A model generated the notes under the pieces. The model had not been told where the DNA came from and did not search any database. It saw only the letters and a program-made list of their open reading frames with translations. 64,000 nucleotides of DNA, from positions 248,001 through 312,000 of the forward strand of contig DASZTW010000005.1 of the NCBI GenBank assembly GCA_035547835.1, in the 5' to 3' direction. This stretch comes from Acidimicrobiales bacterium. GTDB lineage: Bacteria; Actinomycetota; Acidimicrobiia; Acidimicrobiales; Iamiaceae. Position 1 is the first letter of the stretch. Each line of letters opens with the position of its first letter. Positions 16,627 to 25,995 of the stretch are shown here, one piece after another. The position numbers and the translations under genes are program-made.

Positions 16627-17852
16627 GCGAACGGGTCGGGCCGGGCCAGCTCCTGACCCGGCCCGGATGGGCGGTGACCGGCGGCTCGCTCGCCGCCCTG
16701 TCGATCGGCGCGGCAGTGGGCGTCGTCGAGGTCGTCGCGCTCGGGGGTATCGGCCTGGCCCTGGTGGCCGTGTGCCTCGCCTGGGTGATCCTGCGCAGGC
16801 CCGCGCTCGACGTGCGACGTCGGGTGGTCCCACCCAGGTGCCAGGCCGGAGCCGTCGCCCGCGTCGAGCTCACCGTCACCAACCGTGGCCGCACTCGCAG
16901 CCCGGACGCCACGCTCCACGACCCCGTGTCCAGCACGGTAGGCGCACGGCTCGATCTCAGTCCGCTCCTCCCCGGCGCGCACGCGACCACCGCGTACCGG
17001 CTGCCGACGCAGCGGCGAGGACGCTTCGACATCGGCCCGATGTCGGTCGCGGTGAGCGACCCGTTCGGCATCGCCCGGCGGGAACGCACGTTGGCCGGCA
17101 CCGCCACCACGACCGTCCTCCCCCACATCGACCGCATCACCGCGCGGCTGCCCGGTGAGGGACGCGACGACCTACCCGGACCGCCGCGACCTCAGCTGCT
17201 CGGCCAGGGCCGCGAGTTCGCCGGGTTGCGCCCGTACGTGCGCGGCGACGACCTGCGCCGGGTGCACTGGCGGTCCTCCGCGCGCGCGTCTGACCTCCTC
17301 GTCCGCCAAGACGAGCCGCCGGCGGCCGGCCGCTTGACCGTGCTCGTCGACGTGCGCACCTCGGCCGTGCCGCCCGCGGCGCAAGAGCACGTCGTGTCCG
17401 CGGCCGCCAGCATCTTGTCGGCGTGCAGCGATCGGGGCGACGCGATCCGCCTCGTGGTGAGCGACGGCGCCGACTCGGGCACCGGCTCGACTGCCCGCCA
17501 CCTCGACGAGGTGCTCGACCGGCTCGCCGTGTTGGAGCCCCACTACTCGTCGTCGCTCGCGCCGGCGCTGGCCACCCTCCGTGCGCGGCCCACCGACGCG
17601 CTGGTGGTGGTCACCGCCGCCATGCCCCCCGACGACCTGGTCGCGCTCGCGGCGGCGGCTCGCTACGCCACCCTGGTGCGGTTCGAGCCGTCATCGTGGG
17701 CGCTCGGCCCTGGCGCCGGGCTGCCCTCGACTTGGGATGACGGTCCGGCCATGACCGACGCCGACCTGCCCGCGCCCCCGCATGCCTTCGGCAACGTCAT
17801 CCGCTGCAATGCAGCCCGACCCTTCCCCGTCGCCTGGCGGTCGACCCGATGA
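16623..17852 (+). CDS. DUF58-domain membrane protein
   Basis: This is a 409-residue protein with two adjacent N-terminal membrane helices (about 16-56), then an extracytoplasmic-looking beta domain, then the DUF58 core around residues 195-240 (GREFAGLRPYVRGDDLRRVHW followed by RSSARASDLLVRQDE). The C-terminal part has a von Willebrand A-like fold (VLVDVRTS near 240-250). DUF58 proteins are partners of MoxR ATPases. Start and stop overlap the neighbouring genes by 4 nt each, so the three products are made together. The biochemical role is not known. Confidence 0.9.
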   Translation: MSERVGPGQLLTRPGWAVTGGSLAALSIGAAVGVVEVVALGGIGLALVAVCLAWVILRRPALDVRRRVVPPRCQAGAVARVELTVTNRGRTRSPDATLHDPVSSTVGARLDLSPLLPGAHATTAYRLPTQRRGRFDIGPMSVAVSDPFGIARRERTLAGTATTTVLPHIDRITARLPGEGRDDLPGPPRPQLLGQGREFAGLRPYVRGDDLRRVHWRSSARASDLLVRQDEPPAAGRLTVLVDVRTSAVPPAAQEHVVSAAASILSACSDRGDAIRLVVSDGADSGTGSTARHLDEVLDRLAVLEPHYSSSLAPALATLRARPTDALVVVTAAMPPDDLVALAAAARYATLVRFEPSSWALGPGAGLPSTWDDGPAMTDADLPAPPHAFGNVIRCNAARPFPVAWRSTR

Positions 17853-20176
17853 GCGACGAACACCGCGGCGTCGCCGACCCGCGCACGACCCCCCAGCCAG
17901 GGGACCAGCGCCGAGGCGCACGGGTCCGCATCGACCTGCCGTTCCTGGCGCTGACCACTGTCACCATCACGTGCGCGTTCAGCTTCGTGCGCCTCCTCAA
18001 CGGCACCAGCTTCCTCTGGCCGCTCGTCGCAGTGTCGCTCACCGCCCACGTCGCGTCGCTGCTCGGGCGGCGCTGGCGCTGGCCGGCGGGTGTCGCCGCG
18101 CCAGCCGCGGCCCTGGCCTCCCTCGTGGTCATGGTGGCCATGCGCTACCGCGCGCACTCGCTGCTGGGTGTGTTGCCGACCGTCTCGGTGCTCTCGCACA
18201 TGCGCGGCGACCTCCGCGCGTCCGCCGACGCATTCCGCAACGTGGTCACACCGACGGCTCCTCTTCCCGGATTCGTGCTCGGCCTCGGGGCGCTGCTGGT
18301 CCTGATCGCGATCGCGGCCGACGCGCTCGCCTTCCGCCTGAGCGCCAGGGCCGAAGCGCTCGTGCCCGCCACTGGTCTCTTCCTGTTCGGCGCGGTGCTC
18401 GGTGGGCCACGGCTGCGCTTGACGGCAACGGGGTTGTTCGCGGCCGCCGCGCTGCTGTTCGTGCTGGTCGACCGGGTCAACCGGGGCCGCGACACCGATC
18501 GGTGGCTCGTGGGCAACCCACGTACGGAATCTCGCAACCGGCTCCAGGCCGGCGTGCTCATCGTGGCCGCGACCAGCTTCGTGGGCATCGCCGCGGCCAC
18601 CGCGGCGCCACGTCACGACCAATCTCCGTGGACCAGGTGGCGGGGGGATGGCCAAGGTGACACGCGGGTCACGGTGAGCCCGCTCGTCGATCTCCGCGAC
18701 CGGCTGGTCCGCGAGTCCAACACTTTGCTTTTCACGGTGCAGGCGGATCGACCTGCCTACTGGCGGATCACGGCGCTCGACGACTACCACGACTACGTCT
18801 GGTCGTCGAACAACAGCTTCAGCAAGGCCGACGGCAAGCTCGACCACCCCGGCCAGGCCACCCGCTCGACCGAGTTGGGCCAGCACTTCGACCTCATCAA
18901 CCTCGCGCAAGTCTGGGCGCCGGCCGCTTACCAGGCCACCCACATCTCCGGTACCTCGAAGTTGCTGTACGACCCCGGGTCAGCCACGTTGATCGTCCGG
19001 CGGGGGCTGTCGAGCTCGGACGGGCTGCAGTACTCGATCACGTCGCAGGTCCCGTCGCTCACGCCGGCCGACCTGACCGCCGGCGGTCAGCCAATGGGCA
19101 GCTCCGACTTCCGGCACTACACCGCGCTGCCGGCCGACCTCCCGCCGACGGTGCGGGCAACGGCCGAGCGGGTGGTCGGCGACGCGGGCGCGACCACCGA
19201 GTACGCCAAGGCACGCGCCTTGCAGGACTGGTTCCGCAACAACTTCACGTACTCGCTCCAGCCCGGATTGAGCGAGGTCGGCGGTTCCCCGATCACTGCC
19301 TTCTTGCAAGTCCGTAGGGGATGGTGCGAACAGTTCGCCGGCACGTACGCCGTGATGGCGCGGGCGCTGGGCTTGCCGGCCCGCGTGGCGGTCGGGTTCA
19401 CGCCCGGCCAGGCGACGGCCGGGGCGGTGGAGTCCTTCGCCGTGTACGGGCGCCAAGCGCACGCCTGGCCCGAAGTGTGGTTCCCCGGCCAGGGCTGGGT
19501 TGCGTTCGAGCCGACCCCGGGACGAGGCGCTCCCGGGAACGAGAGCTACACGGGGGTGCCGTTCCAACAAGACGTGGCCACGTCCGGCTCACCGGCCACG
19601 CTCCCCAACTTCTCCCCCGGCGCGCAGCCGAGCCCGACCACCACCGCGCCGAGCGCGGCAGCGCCCTCGCGCCCCACCACGACCGTGGCCCGCGCCACGA
19701 CCGCCCGGCGCTCCTCGAGCGCGGCAAGCCGGATCGCGGGCGTGCTGGCGTGGATCGGCATCGTCATCGTGGCCGCGGTCTTGGTGGTGGTCGCGGCCCT
19801 GGCCGGTGTGCGCTGGTGGCTGCGCCAGCGTCGCCGCCGGCGGGCCCGATCCGACGCCGCGCAGGTGGCCGTCGCCTGGAGTGAAGCATGCGACGCCTTG
19901 GCGCTGGTCGCGCCCCCGCCGCAGCGCACGGAAACCCGCCTCGAGTACGCCGCACGGGTCGGTGACCGCCAGGCGCCGGCCGGTTCGGTGGCCACACTGG
20001 CACGCCTGGCCACCGACGCGGTCTGGGACGACGCACCCGCCTCGCCCGATCGGATGCGTGCCGAGGAGCTGGCGAACGACATCGACCGGGCGATCCGCGA
20101 CGAACTGGGACCGTGGCGCCACGCCACGTCCTCACTGCGGCCCCGCACCTTGCGCGAGCTCGCCGGCCGTGACTGA
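17849..20176 (+). CDS. Transglutaminase-domain membrane protein (TgpA-like)
   Basis: This is a 775-residue protein. Five or six N-terminal membrane helices (about 30-260) precede an external transglutaminase-like domain. Catalytic Cys and His lie in RRGWCEQFAGTYAVMARALG and GRQAHAWPEVWFPGQGW; the acidic residue is Glu in WVAFEPTPG, where many relatives have Asp. A Thr/Ser/Pro linker, one more helix (about 630-655) and a cytoplasmic DUF4129-like end (ETRLEYAARVG) follow. The substrate is unknown. The Pseudomonas homologue is essential. It is the third gene of the MoxR-DUF58-TgpA operon. Confidence 0.92.
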   Translation: MSDEHRGVADPRTTPQPGDQRRGARVRIDLPFLALTTVTITCAFSFVRLLNGTSFLWPLVAVSLTAHVASLLGRRWRWPAGVAAPAAALASLVVMVAMRYRAHSLLGVLPTVSVLSHMRGDLRASADAFRNVVTPTAPLPGFVLGLGALLVLIAIAADALAFRLSARAEALVPATGLFLFGAVLGGPRLRLTATGLFAAAALLFVLVDRVNRGRDTDRWLVGNPRTESRNRLQAGVLIVAATSFVGIAAATAAPRHDQSPWTRWRGDGQGDTRVTVSPLVDLRDRLVRESNTLLFTVQADRPAYWRITALDDYHDYVWSSNNSFSKADGKLDHPGQATRSTELGQHFDLINLAQVWAPAAYQATHISGTSKLLYDPGSATLIVRRGLSSSDGLQYSITSQVPSLTPADLTAGGQPMGSSDFRHYTALPADLPPTVRATAERVVGDAGATTEYAKARALQDWFRNNFTYSLQPGLSEVGGSPITAFLQVRRGWCEQFAGTYAVMARALGLPARVAVGFTPGQATAGAVESFAVYGRQAHAWPEVWFPGQGWVAFEPTPGRGAPGNESYTGVPFQQDVATSGSPATLPNFSPGAQPSPTTTAPSAAAPSRPTTTVARATTARRSSSAASRIAGVLAWIGIVIVAAVLVVVAALAGVRWWLRQRRRRRARSDAAQVAVAWSEACDALALVAPPPQRTETRLEYAARVGDRQAPAGSVATLARLATDAVWDDAPASPDRMRAEELANDIDRAIRDELGPWRHATSSLRPRTLRELAGRD

Positions 20177-20260
20177 CGAGCGCCCCGGGTCGCGTCGGGC
20201 GAACGCGTTCAGCCGACCGTTGAAGAGGTCACGCCGACCGTGCTCGCGCCGGCGGCGGGG

Positions 20261-20647
20261 TCACTCGGAGTCGTTGCGGTGGAACCGCTCGCGCATGCGC
20301 TCGGCGGTCTGGTTGAGCTGATCGCGGAACGCGCCGTTGCGGATCGAGTCAGTGGCGCGCTGCCAGCCGGCCCGCCCGAGTTTGCGGGCGTTTCGCTCGA
20401 ACCACAGCGCCGCCCCCAACATGATCACGAAGCCCACGAACGCCACCACGAACGAGGTGGCCGTGGCGAGGGCTACGACGAGGACCACGACGCCGACCAC
20501 GAAGGCCGCGAGCGCCCACTTCATCTGGCCGAGGGTGTGCGAGTACAGGCTGGTGGTCTCGAGCTCACCCGCCAGGGCCGGGTCGTGCTCGTAGAACTGC
20601 TGCTCGATCTGGTGGAGGATGCGCTGTTCGTCCTCGGAGAGCGGCAC
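20261..20647 (-). CDS. DUF3040 membrane protein
   Basis: This is a 128-residue protein starting at the GTG 20645-20647. The DUF3040 signature PLSEDEQRILHQIEQQFYEHDPALA opens the protein. Two hydrophobic helices follow (about 44-85) with a charged C-terminus. DUF3040 proteins are small actinobacterial membrane proteins found near cell-division and wall genes. The function is unknown. An upstream in-frame extension to 20770 lacks the family pattern and was rejected. Confidence 0.85.
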   Translation of the reverse strand: MPLSEDEQRILHQIEQQFYEHDPALAGELETTSLYSHTLGQMKWALAAFVVGVVVLVVALATATSFVVAFVGFVIMLGAALWFERNARKLGRAGWQRATDSIRNGAFRDQLNQTAERMRERFHRNDSE

Positions 20648-20821
20648 GTCTACGACCCTTTCCGCCTCGGCGGCTCCGCCCGAACAGTCTCGCACAGGCG
20701 ACGGTGACCAACAACGCAGAGCGGGCTGATTCTCATATTCACGAAGTCGACGTCCGAGAAGCTGCGGCACCCGCGCACGGGCCGCGGAGTAGCCGCCCCA
20801 GGTGCCGGGCGGGCTCGCCGC

Positions 20822-22108
20822 TCACGGGTCCGCACCCGCCGCGTCGGGGCCCCATTGCTGGTCGCCTCGCCGCTTGACCCGGACGCCGTCGGCGTCCACC
20901 AGCCGGGCCGGCACCACCGCGTCGGTACCGAACCGGTCACGAACCTCGCCGACGGCCTGCTCGGCCGCGTCCCACGAGGCCGCCCGCGCCGCGCGACCCG
21001 CCGTGCGAGAGGTGGCGTCGTCGTCGAACAGCCCGAGCTGGCGGGTGCCGCCCTCGTCGAGGTTCGTGACGGCCACGCCCACCAAGCGGACGCCGGAAGC
21101 CGGGTCGATCTGGTCGAGCAAACCGCGCGCGGCTCCCGCGATCGCCCGTGCCGAGTCGGTCGGTCCCGACAACGTGACGGAGCGGGTGATCGTGCGGAAC
21201 GAGCCGAAGCGGACCTTCAACGTGACCGTCCGGCCGGTGACCCCCGCTCGCCGCATCCGCTCGGCGGTGGCGTCGGCCATCCGCACGACCTCGGGCGTGA
21301 GGGTCTCCACGCGGTGGTGGTCGGTGGCGAAGGTCTCCTCGTGACTCACCGACTTCAGCGCCTGCTCCGGCACCACCGGACGCGGGTCGCGGGCGTGCGC
21401 GAGCTCGTGCAAGTGCGTCCCGTGGTGGTTGCCGACGCGGTGCTGCAACGTGGTGAGCGGGATGGCAGCCAAGTCGCCCACCGTGGACACACCGAGTCGC
21501 TGGAGTCGCTCGAGCGTGGCCGGGCCGACGCCCCACAGCGCGGCGACGGGCAGCGGGTGGAGGAAGGCCAGCTCGGCGCCGGGCTCGACTTCGATCACGC
21601 CCGGACCGGGGTCAATGCGATCGAACGACGCGCGCGGCTTGGCAGCTTCCGACGCCAGCTTGGCCAGGAACTTGGACGGCGCAACCCCCACCGAGCACTG
21701 CAGCCCCTCCTCGCTGCGCACACGACCGCGGATGCTCGCGGCGATGGTCGGTCCGTCGCCGCGGAGCCGCCGTGCCGCGGTGACGTCGAGAAACGCCTCG
21801 TCGAGCGAGATCGGCTCCACCAGCGGCGTGTACGACCGGAAGATGGCCATCACCCGCGCGCTGACCTCGCCGTAGTACGCGTGGTCGCCTGGCAGGAAGA
21901 CCGCGTGCGGGCAGAGCCGCTGGGCCCGGGTCGACGGCATCGCGGAGTGCACGCCGTAGCGACGCGCTTCGTAGCTGGCGGCAGCCACCACTCCTCGCGG
22001 GCCGGACCCGCCGACCACGACGGCTCTGCCTTCGAGCTCGGGGCGTCGCAGCACCTCGGCCGACACGAAGAAGGCGTTCATGTCGACGTGGAGGATCGTG
22101 CGGGGCAC
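20822..22108 (-). CDS. dinB: DNA polymerase IV (Y-family)
   Basis: This is a 428-residue translesion polymerase. The catalytic residues are in HVDMNAFFVSAE (Asp near 9) and SLDEAFLDV (Asp-Glu near 101). The steric finger YEARRYGVHSAMPS, two HhH-like motifs (LWGVGPATLERLQRLGV) and the little-finger domain (SVSHEETF) follow. RQLGLFD near residue 352 is a good beta-clamp binding motif. Some actinobacterial DinB proteins lack clamp motifs; this one has it. No imuB or dnaE2 gene is nearby. Confidence 0.95.
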   Translation of the reverse strand: MPRTILHVDMNAFFVSAEVLRRPELEGRAVVVGGSGPRGVVAAASYEARRYGVHSAMPSTRAQRLCPHAVFLPGDHAYYGEVSARVMAIFRSYTPLVEPISLDEAFLDVTAARRLRGDGPTIAASIRGRVRSEEGLQCSVGVAPSKFLAKLASEAAKPRASFDRIDPGPGVIEVEPGAELAFLHPLPVAALWGVGPATLERLQRLGVSTVGDLAAIPLTTLQHRVGNHHGTHLHELAHARDPRPVVPEQALKSVSHEETFATDHHRVETLTPEVVRMADATAERMRRAGVTGRTVTLKVRFGSFRTITRSVTLSGPTDSARAIAGAARGLLDQIDPASGVRLVGVAVTNLDEGGTRQLGLFDDDATSRTAGRAARAASWDAAEQAVGEVRDRFGTDAVVPARLVDADGVRVKRRGDQQWGPDAAGADP

Positions 22109-22129
22109 CCCCGACAGGGTACGGGTGCG

Positions 22130-23650
22130 TCAGGCGCCGAGCAGCGCTCGTTCGTCGCCCATCGGGTCGTCGACCATCTCGCACAGGCCGACGTCGAGCG
22201 TCATGGTGGCGCGGCGGCCGGCATCGTACGGTGCCCAGGCCGGCAGGCCGTCGCCCGCGGGTCGGCCTTCGTGCGCGAAGGTCGCCCACGACGACGCGAT
22301 GGCCGACGACAGCTCTCGCATCGGCGGCAGGATCGGGCCCGTCATCATCGACACGCCCGGCGCGTCGAGCACTTCGAACACGAACGGGAGCTCCAGCGCG
22401 TGGAAGGAGCCCAGACGGCCCCCGAACGCCGGGCTGCGGAACGTGAACAAGTACATGTACGTGTCGGACTGGTGGGCGGACTGCTGGGCGGCCAGGCGGA
22501 TGGCCGGCATCCGGAAGACCTGGTCAGTGGCCGCGGCCACCCACAGATCGGCCGCCGAGGCGCCCGCGCCGAGCCGTGCGCGGTACTGGCTGATCACGTC
22601 ACCCGCCGCGTCGTGGCCGACTGCGCTGGCCACTTGGTGGACCAGCCCCGTCTCGTCGATCTCGGCCAACGCCGGCACGAGCATCTGGAACAGCCGCATC
22701 TCTTCCAACGTGGTGCCGACGAGGATCGGCACGTCGGCCACCGAACCGGCAGCGACCTGGTCCATCGGCGCCGCAGGGATGACTCGGCCGTCGACGTGGG
22801 GCTGCCACGGCAGGGAGAGGTCGGAACCACCGGCGCCCGCGCCGGTGAGGCCTCCGGTCTTGGCCTGCGCCGCGAGCACCTCGTCGACCGACAACGACCG
22901 CAGGCGCTCGGCGTCGGTCCCGACACCGGCGGCTTCCACGAACGCTTCGGCCACCGCCGCCGTCCGGTCGGGCCGGTGCAGGTTCTCTGCCGCGCCGCTC
23001 TGCAGGATCGCCTTGTGGAACAGCCCGCGCGCGGCGGGCGTACCGAGCAGGGTGCCGACGCTCATCGCGCCGGCCGACTCGCCGAAGATGGTGACGTTCG
23101 AAGGATCGCCGCCGAACGACGCGATGTGGCGCTGCACCCAGCGCAACGCCTCGACCTGGTCGAGGATCCCGAGGTTGCCACTGTCGGGGAACGCATCGGT
23201 CATCCCGATGGATCCGAGGTCGAGGAAGCCGAGCGCGCCGAGGCGGTAGTTGATCGTCACGACGACCACACCGCGTTTGGCGAAGCCGGTGCCGTTGTAC
23301 CAAGGGGTGTGGCCCGAACCGGTCTCGAAGGCCCCACCGTGGATCCACACCATCACGGGGCGCGCGCCGTCGTCGGCCGCGGGCGTGAAGATGTTGAGGC
23401 ACAACGCGTCCTCGCTGAACGAGACCGCCTCGCCCGATGTCAACATGCCTTCGAGGGCGCCGAGGTTCTGCGGCAGTGCCGCGCAGAACTCGGTGGCATC
23501 GAGATCGCCGGAGTGCTCGGTCGGCGCGGGCGCCAGCCAGCGGCGCGCGCCCGCGGGCGCCTCGGCGTAGCGAATGCCGCGGAACGACAAGACGCCGTGC
23601 TGCTCGATCCCCCGGACCTTGCCGAAGCTGGTGGTTGCGATCGGTTCCAT
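22130..23650 (-). CDS. Type B carboxylesterase
   Basis: This is a 506-residue alpha/beta hydrolase of the carboxylesterase/lipase family. The nucleophile Ser192 is in FGESAGAMS, the oxyanion loop is HGGAF at 104-108, and EDALCLNIFTP and GNLGILDQVEALRWVQ are typical. The likely acidic and His members of the triad are in TTLEEMRLF and SFHALELPF. No signal peptide is visible, so it is probably cytoplasmic. I chose the ATG at 23648-23650. The longer open frame upstream is shadow sequence. The natural ester substrate cannot be inferred. Confidence 0.93.
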   Translation of the reverse strand: MEPIATTSFGKVRGIEQHGVLSFRGIRYAEAPAGARRWLAPAPTEHSGDLDATEFCAALPQNLGALEGMLTSGEAVSFSEDALCLNIFTPAADDGARPVMVWIHGGAFETGSGHTPWYNGTGFAKRGVVVVTINYRLGALGFLDLGSIGMTDAFPDSGNLGILDQVEALRWVQRHIASFGGDPSNVTIFGESAGAMSVGTLLGTPAARGLFHKAILQSGAAENLHRPDRTAAVAEAFVEAAGVGTDAERLRSLSVDEVLAAQAKTGGLTGAGAGGSDLSLPWQPHVDGRVIPAAPMDQVAAGSVADVPILVGTTLEEMRLFQMLVPALAEIDETGLVHQVASAVGHDAAGDVISQYRARLGAGASAADLWVAAATDQVFRMPAIRLAAQQSAHQSDTYMYLFTFRSPAFGGRLGSFHALELPFVFEVLDAPGVSMMTGPILPPMRELSSAIASSWATFAHEGRPAGDGLPAWAPYDAGRRATMTLDVGLCEMVDDPMGDERALLGA

Positions 23651-23739
23651 CCATCTCCCCCTGTGCGGCCGTGGCGAGGACCTCGCCTCCAGGTGCCGGC
23701 GCCACGCCGACGCATGCACGGCCGCATCGTAGGACTCCC

Positions 23740-23753
23740 TACGATGATCCGGA
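23740..23753 (+). promoter_or_regulatory. Candidate leaderless promoter (TACGAT)
   Basis: TACGAT at 23740-23745 is a TAnnnT box 8 nt before the ATG at 23753. This distance suits a leaderless transcript and supports that ATG over the one at 23744, which lies within the box. No clear -35 is seen. Confidence 0.4.
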
Positions 23754-24034
23754 TGACCGACCCGTCCCAGCCTGCCGCGGCCACCCCACCGGTGGTGGTG
23801 CGGATCCTGGCCTTCGCCGCGGTGCTGGTCGGCGGCGCCTGCGGTGGTGCGATCGGCTGGGCGTTGATGGACCTCCAGTACAAGGGCAATCGCACGCTCG
23901 CCGGTGTGGGGATCCTCATCGGCGCCCTGCTGGCTGCCGCGGGGACCGCCGTGGTGGCCGTGCTGGTGATGCGTGCGATGACCGAATGGCGCACGATCGA
24001 GCACCCGCTGCCGCGCCGACACACTCGCCGATGA
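23753..24034 (+). CDS. Small two-helix membrane protein
   Basis: This is a 93-residue protein with two strongly hydrophobic helices (about 17-41 and 51-73), separated by a short loop containing MDLQYKGN, and a basic Arg/His C-terminus. I do not recognise the family. It overlaps the next gene by 4 nt (ATGA), which argues it is translated and linked to the inositol-phosphatase-family gene. An ATG 9 nt upstream is the alternative start. Confidence 0.7.
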   Translation: MTDPSQPAAATPPVVVRILAFAAVLVGGACGGAIGWALMDLQYKGNRTLAGVGILIGALLAAAGTAVVAVLVMRAMTEWRTIEHPLPRRHTRR

Positions 24035-24870
24035 CCGATCCGTCGCCGGCCGCGGTGCCCAGCCCCGGCGAGCTGCTGTCGGTCGCGGTCGAGGTCGTGC
24101 GGTCCGCCGCAACGCTCATTCCCGAGGTCGCCCATCCCGCCGGCGGCGTGCGCGCAGCGGCCGTGCCGTTGATCTCGACCAAGTCGTCGGCCACCGACCT
24201 GGTGACCGAAGTCGACCGTGCGGTGGGACGCCGCATCGTCGAGGAGCTGGCCCGACGCCGCCCCGGCGACGGGTTGAACGGCGAGGAAGGCGCTGCTCGC
24301 CCGGGCTCCACGGGCGTCACCTGGCACATCGACCCGATCGACGGCACCACCAACTTCGTGTATGGACTGCCCGGTTATGCCGTGTCGGTTGCCGCGGAGC
24401 ACGGCGCTCAGATGGTGGCGGGCGTGGTGCTCGACGTGGTCCGCGACGAGCTGTTCACGGCCACGGTCGGCGGTGGCGCGGCCCGCAACGGTGCACCCAT
24501 CCGCTGCTCGTCGGCCGCGGACCTGTCGACAGCCCTGGTGGCGACCGGGTTCTCGTACCTGGCCGAGCGACGCGCCCGCCAAGCCCGCGTGCTCGAGACC
24601 GTCCTGCCGGCCGTGCGCGACATCCGCCGGCTCGGCGCGGCGTCGACCGATCTCTGCGCCGTGGCGTGCGGACACGTCGACGCGTTCTACGAGAAGGGTC
24701 TCGGGTCGTGGGACTACGCGGCAGGCGCGCTGGTGGCCACCGAGGCCGGCGCGATGGTCGGCGGCCTCGATGGTGGACCGCCTTCGGGCGACTTCGTGCT
24801 GGCGTCGTCGCCCGCGCTGTTCGGTCCGCTTCGCACCCTTTTGGCGCGCAGTGGTGCTGGCGACGCGTAG
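24031..24870 (+). CDS. Inositol monophosphatase family protein
   Basis: This is a 279-residue Mg2+-dependent phosphatase of the IMPase/SuhB superfamily. Metal and substrate motifs are NGEEGAA, DPIDGTTNFVYGLPGYAVSVA and, in the C-terminal half, GAASTDLCAVACGHVDAF with SWDYAAGALVATEAGA. Substrates in this family include inositol-1-phosphate, histidinol phosphate, fructose-1,6-bisphosphate and PAP. In actinobacteria, which make phosphatidylinositol, the inositol phosphate role is attractive but unproven. It is coupled to the upstream membrane protein. Confidence 0.9.
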   Translation: MTDPSPAAVPSPGELLSVAVEVVRSAATLIPEVAHPAGGVRAAAVPLISTKSSATDLVTEVDRAVGRRIVEELARRRPGDGLNGEEGAARPGSTGVTWHIDPIDGTTNFVYGLPGYAVSVAAEHGAQMVAGVVLDVVRDELFTATVGGGAARNGAPIRCSSAADLSTALVATGFSYLAERRARQARVLETVLPAVRDIRRLGAASTDLCAVACGHVDAFYEKGLGSWDYAAGALVATEAGAMVGGLDGGPPSGDFVLASSPALFGPLRTLLARSGAGDA

Positions 24871-24921
24871 CCGGTCGGGGATCGTCACCGGATCGCAACG
24901 CGGCTGTCACCGAAACGAGAG

Positions 24922-25230
24922 ATGGGTTCGACAAGGTCGAACCCCGTGACGCCACCCGAGCCTCCTCTGGATCCCGGCACGCTCGTGTTGGAGGTACGGG
25001 GCAAGCTCGACCGGACGGCGGGACGCACGCTGCTCGCCGCGGTGCGTGCCGCCGTCGAGCGCCACCCCTCCCGACTCGAGATCGACCTTCAGTCGCTCGA
25101 GGCCTTCACCCCCGAAGGCCTCGAGGCGTTGTCCGAGTGCAGCACCTACCGAGCGCGCTTCCCCGGCGGGCTCCACGTGCGCACCATGGGCGACGTGGCG
25201 CGCGAGGCGTTCCTCACGGCCTTCGCCTGA
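24922..25230 (+). CDS. Small STAS-like protein
   Basis: This is a 102-residue protein with a beta-alpha pattern like anti-sigma-factor antagonists: LVLEVRGKLDRTAGRTLLAAVRAA, then a hydrophobic beta strand RLEIDLQSLEAFTPEGLEAL. The usual phosphorylatable Ser after the central strand (D-[FL]-S) is not evident; the site reads LQSLEAF. The GTG at 24946 is an alternative start. It lies just upstream of the MtrA-like regulator on the same strand but is separated from it by a hairpin. The function is unknown. Confidence 0.55.
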   Translation: MGSTRSNPVTPPEPPLDPGTLVLEVRGKLDRTAGRTLLAAVRAAVERHPSRLEIDLQSLEAFTPEGLEALSECSTYRARFPGGLHVRTMGDVAREAFLTAFA

Positions 25231-25251
25231 TCCGTTCCTCGCCCAACGCCG

Positions 25252-25270
25252 CCGGTCCTCACGGGACCGG
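25252..25270 (+). terminator. Hairpin between the STAS-like gene and the response regulator
   Basis: CCGGTCC-TCACG-GGACCGG forms a perfect 7-bp stem with a 5-nt loop. There is no T tract, so termination would be of the GC-hairpin type often proposed for actinobacteria. Confidence 0.45.
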
Positions 25271-25293
25271 GCCGTGTGGCACGATCTACGCCG

Positions 25294-25977
25294 ATGTCCG
25301 TGCGCATCCTGGCCGTGGAAGACGACGAGCGAATCCGCACGGTCGTCCGCCTCGGGCTCGAGGACGAAGGCTGGCAGGTCGAGGAAGCCCCCACTGGTGA
25401 GGACGCGATCGACCTGTTCAAGCAGCACCCTGCCGACGTCGTCCTGATCGACATCATGTTGCCGGGCATCGACGGTTTCGAGGTGTGCCGGAACCTGCGG
25501 CGCGTCAGCGACGTGCCGATCGTGATGGTCACCGCGCGCGACGACACGCACGACGTCGTGGCTGGTCTCGAAGCGGGGGCCGACGACTACCTGACCAAGC
25601 CGTTCGCCACCAAGGAGCTGTCGGCCCGCATCCGTGCGCTCCTGCGCCGGGCCCGGGCGAGCGACCACGGTGGTGCCAGCCACTTGCGGTTCGGTGACCT
25701 CGAGATCATCCCCGACGAGGGCACGGTCCGACGCGGAGGTCAAGAGCTGCACCTGACCCGGACCGAGTTCCGCCTCCTGGTGGAGCTCGCCGGTGCCCCT
25801 GGGCGGGTGTTCAGCCGCGAGACGCTGCTCGAGCGGGTCTGGGGCTATGGCTACTTCGGCGACGGGCGCCTGGTCGACGTCCACGTCCGCCGACTCCGGA
25901 CCAAGATCGAAGTCGACCCTGCGAACCCCCGCTACGTGGTCACGGCCCGCGGCATGGGCTACAAGCTGATCGCGTAG
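25294..25977 (+). CDS. mtrA: OmpR-family response regulator (MtrA-like)
   Basis: This is a 227-residue DNA-binding response regulator. The receiver has acidic pocket residues EDDE near 9-12, phosphoacceptor Asp53 (LIDIMLPG), the conserved Thr in VTARDD and Lys in LTKPF. The winged-helix domain begins near 130 and ends VDVHVRRLRTKIEVDP...RGMGYKL. In MtrAB-LpqB systems MtrA controls wall metabolism and division genes. The assignment rests on the order regulator-kinase-GerMN lipoprotein. The ATG at 25294 was chosen because the six extra upstream codons are not part of the receiver fold. Confidence 0.85.
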   Translation: MSVRILAVEDDERIRTVVRLGLEDEGWQVEEAPTGEDAIDLFKQHPADVVLIDIMLPGIDGFEVCRNLRRVSDVPIVMVTARDDTHDVVAGLEAGADDYLTKPFATKELSARIRALLRRARASDHGGASHLRFGDLEIIPDEGTVRRGGQELHLTRTEFRLLVELAGAPGRVFSRETLLERVWGYGYFGDGRLVDVHVRRLRTKIEVDPANPRYVVTARGMGYKLIA

Positions 25978-25995
25978 GGAACCGCGCGGGCGCAC

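Noticed and set aside
20855-24034. A 1059-codon open frame on the plus strand covering dinB and the esterase antisense
   Set aside because: It is His/Arg/Asp-rich antisense translation of real genes on the minus strand. Only its last 93 codons (from 23753) make a plausible protein.
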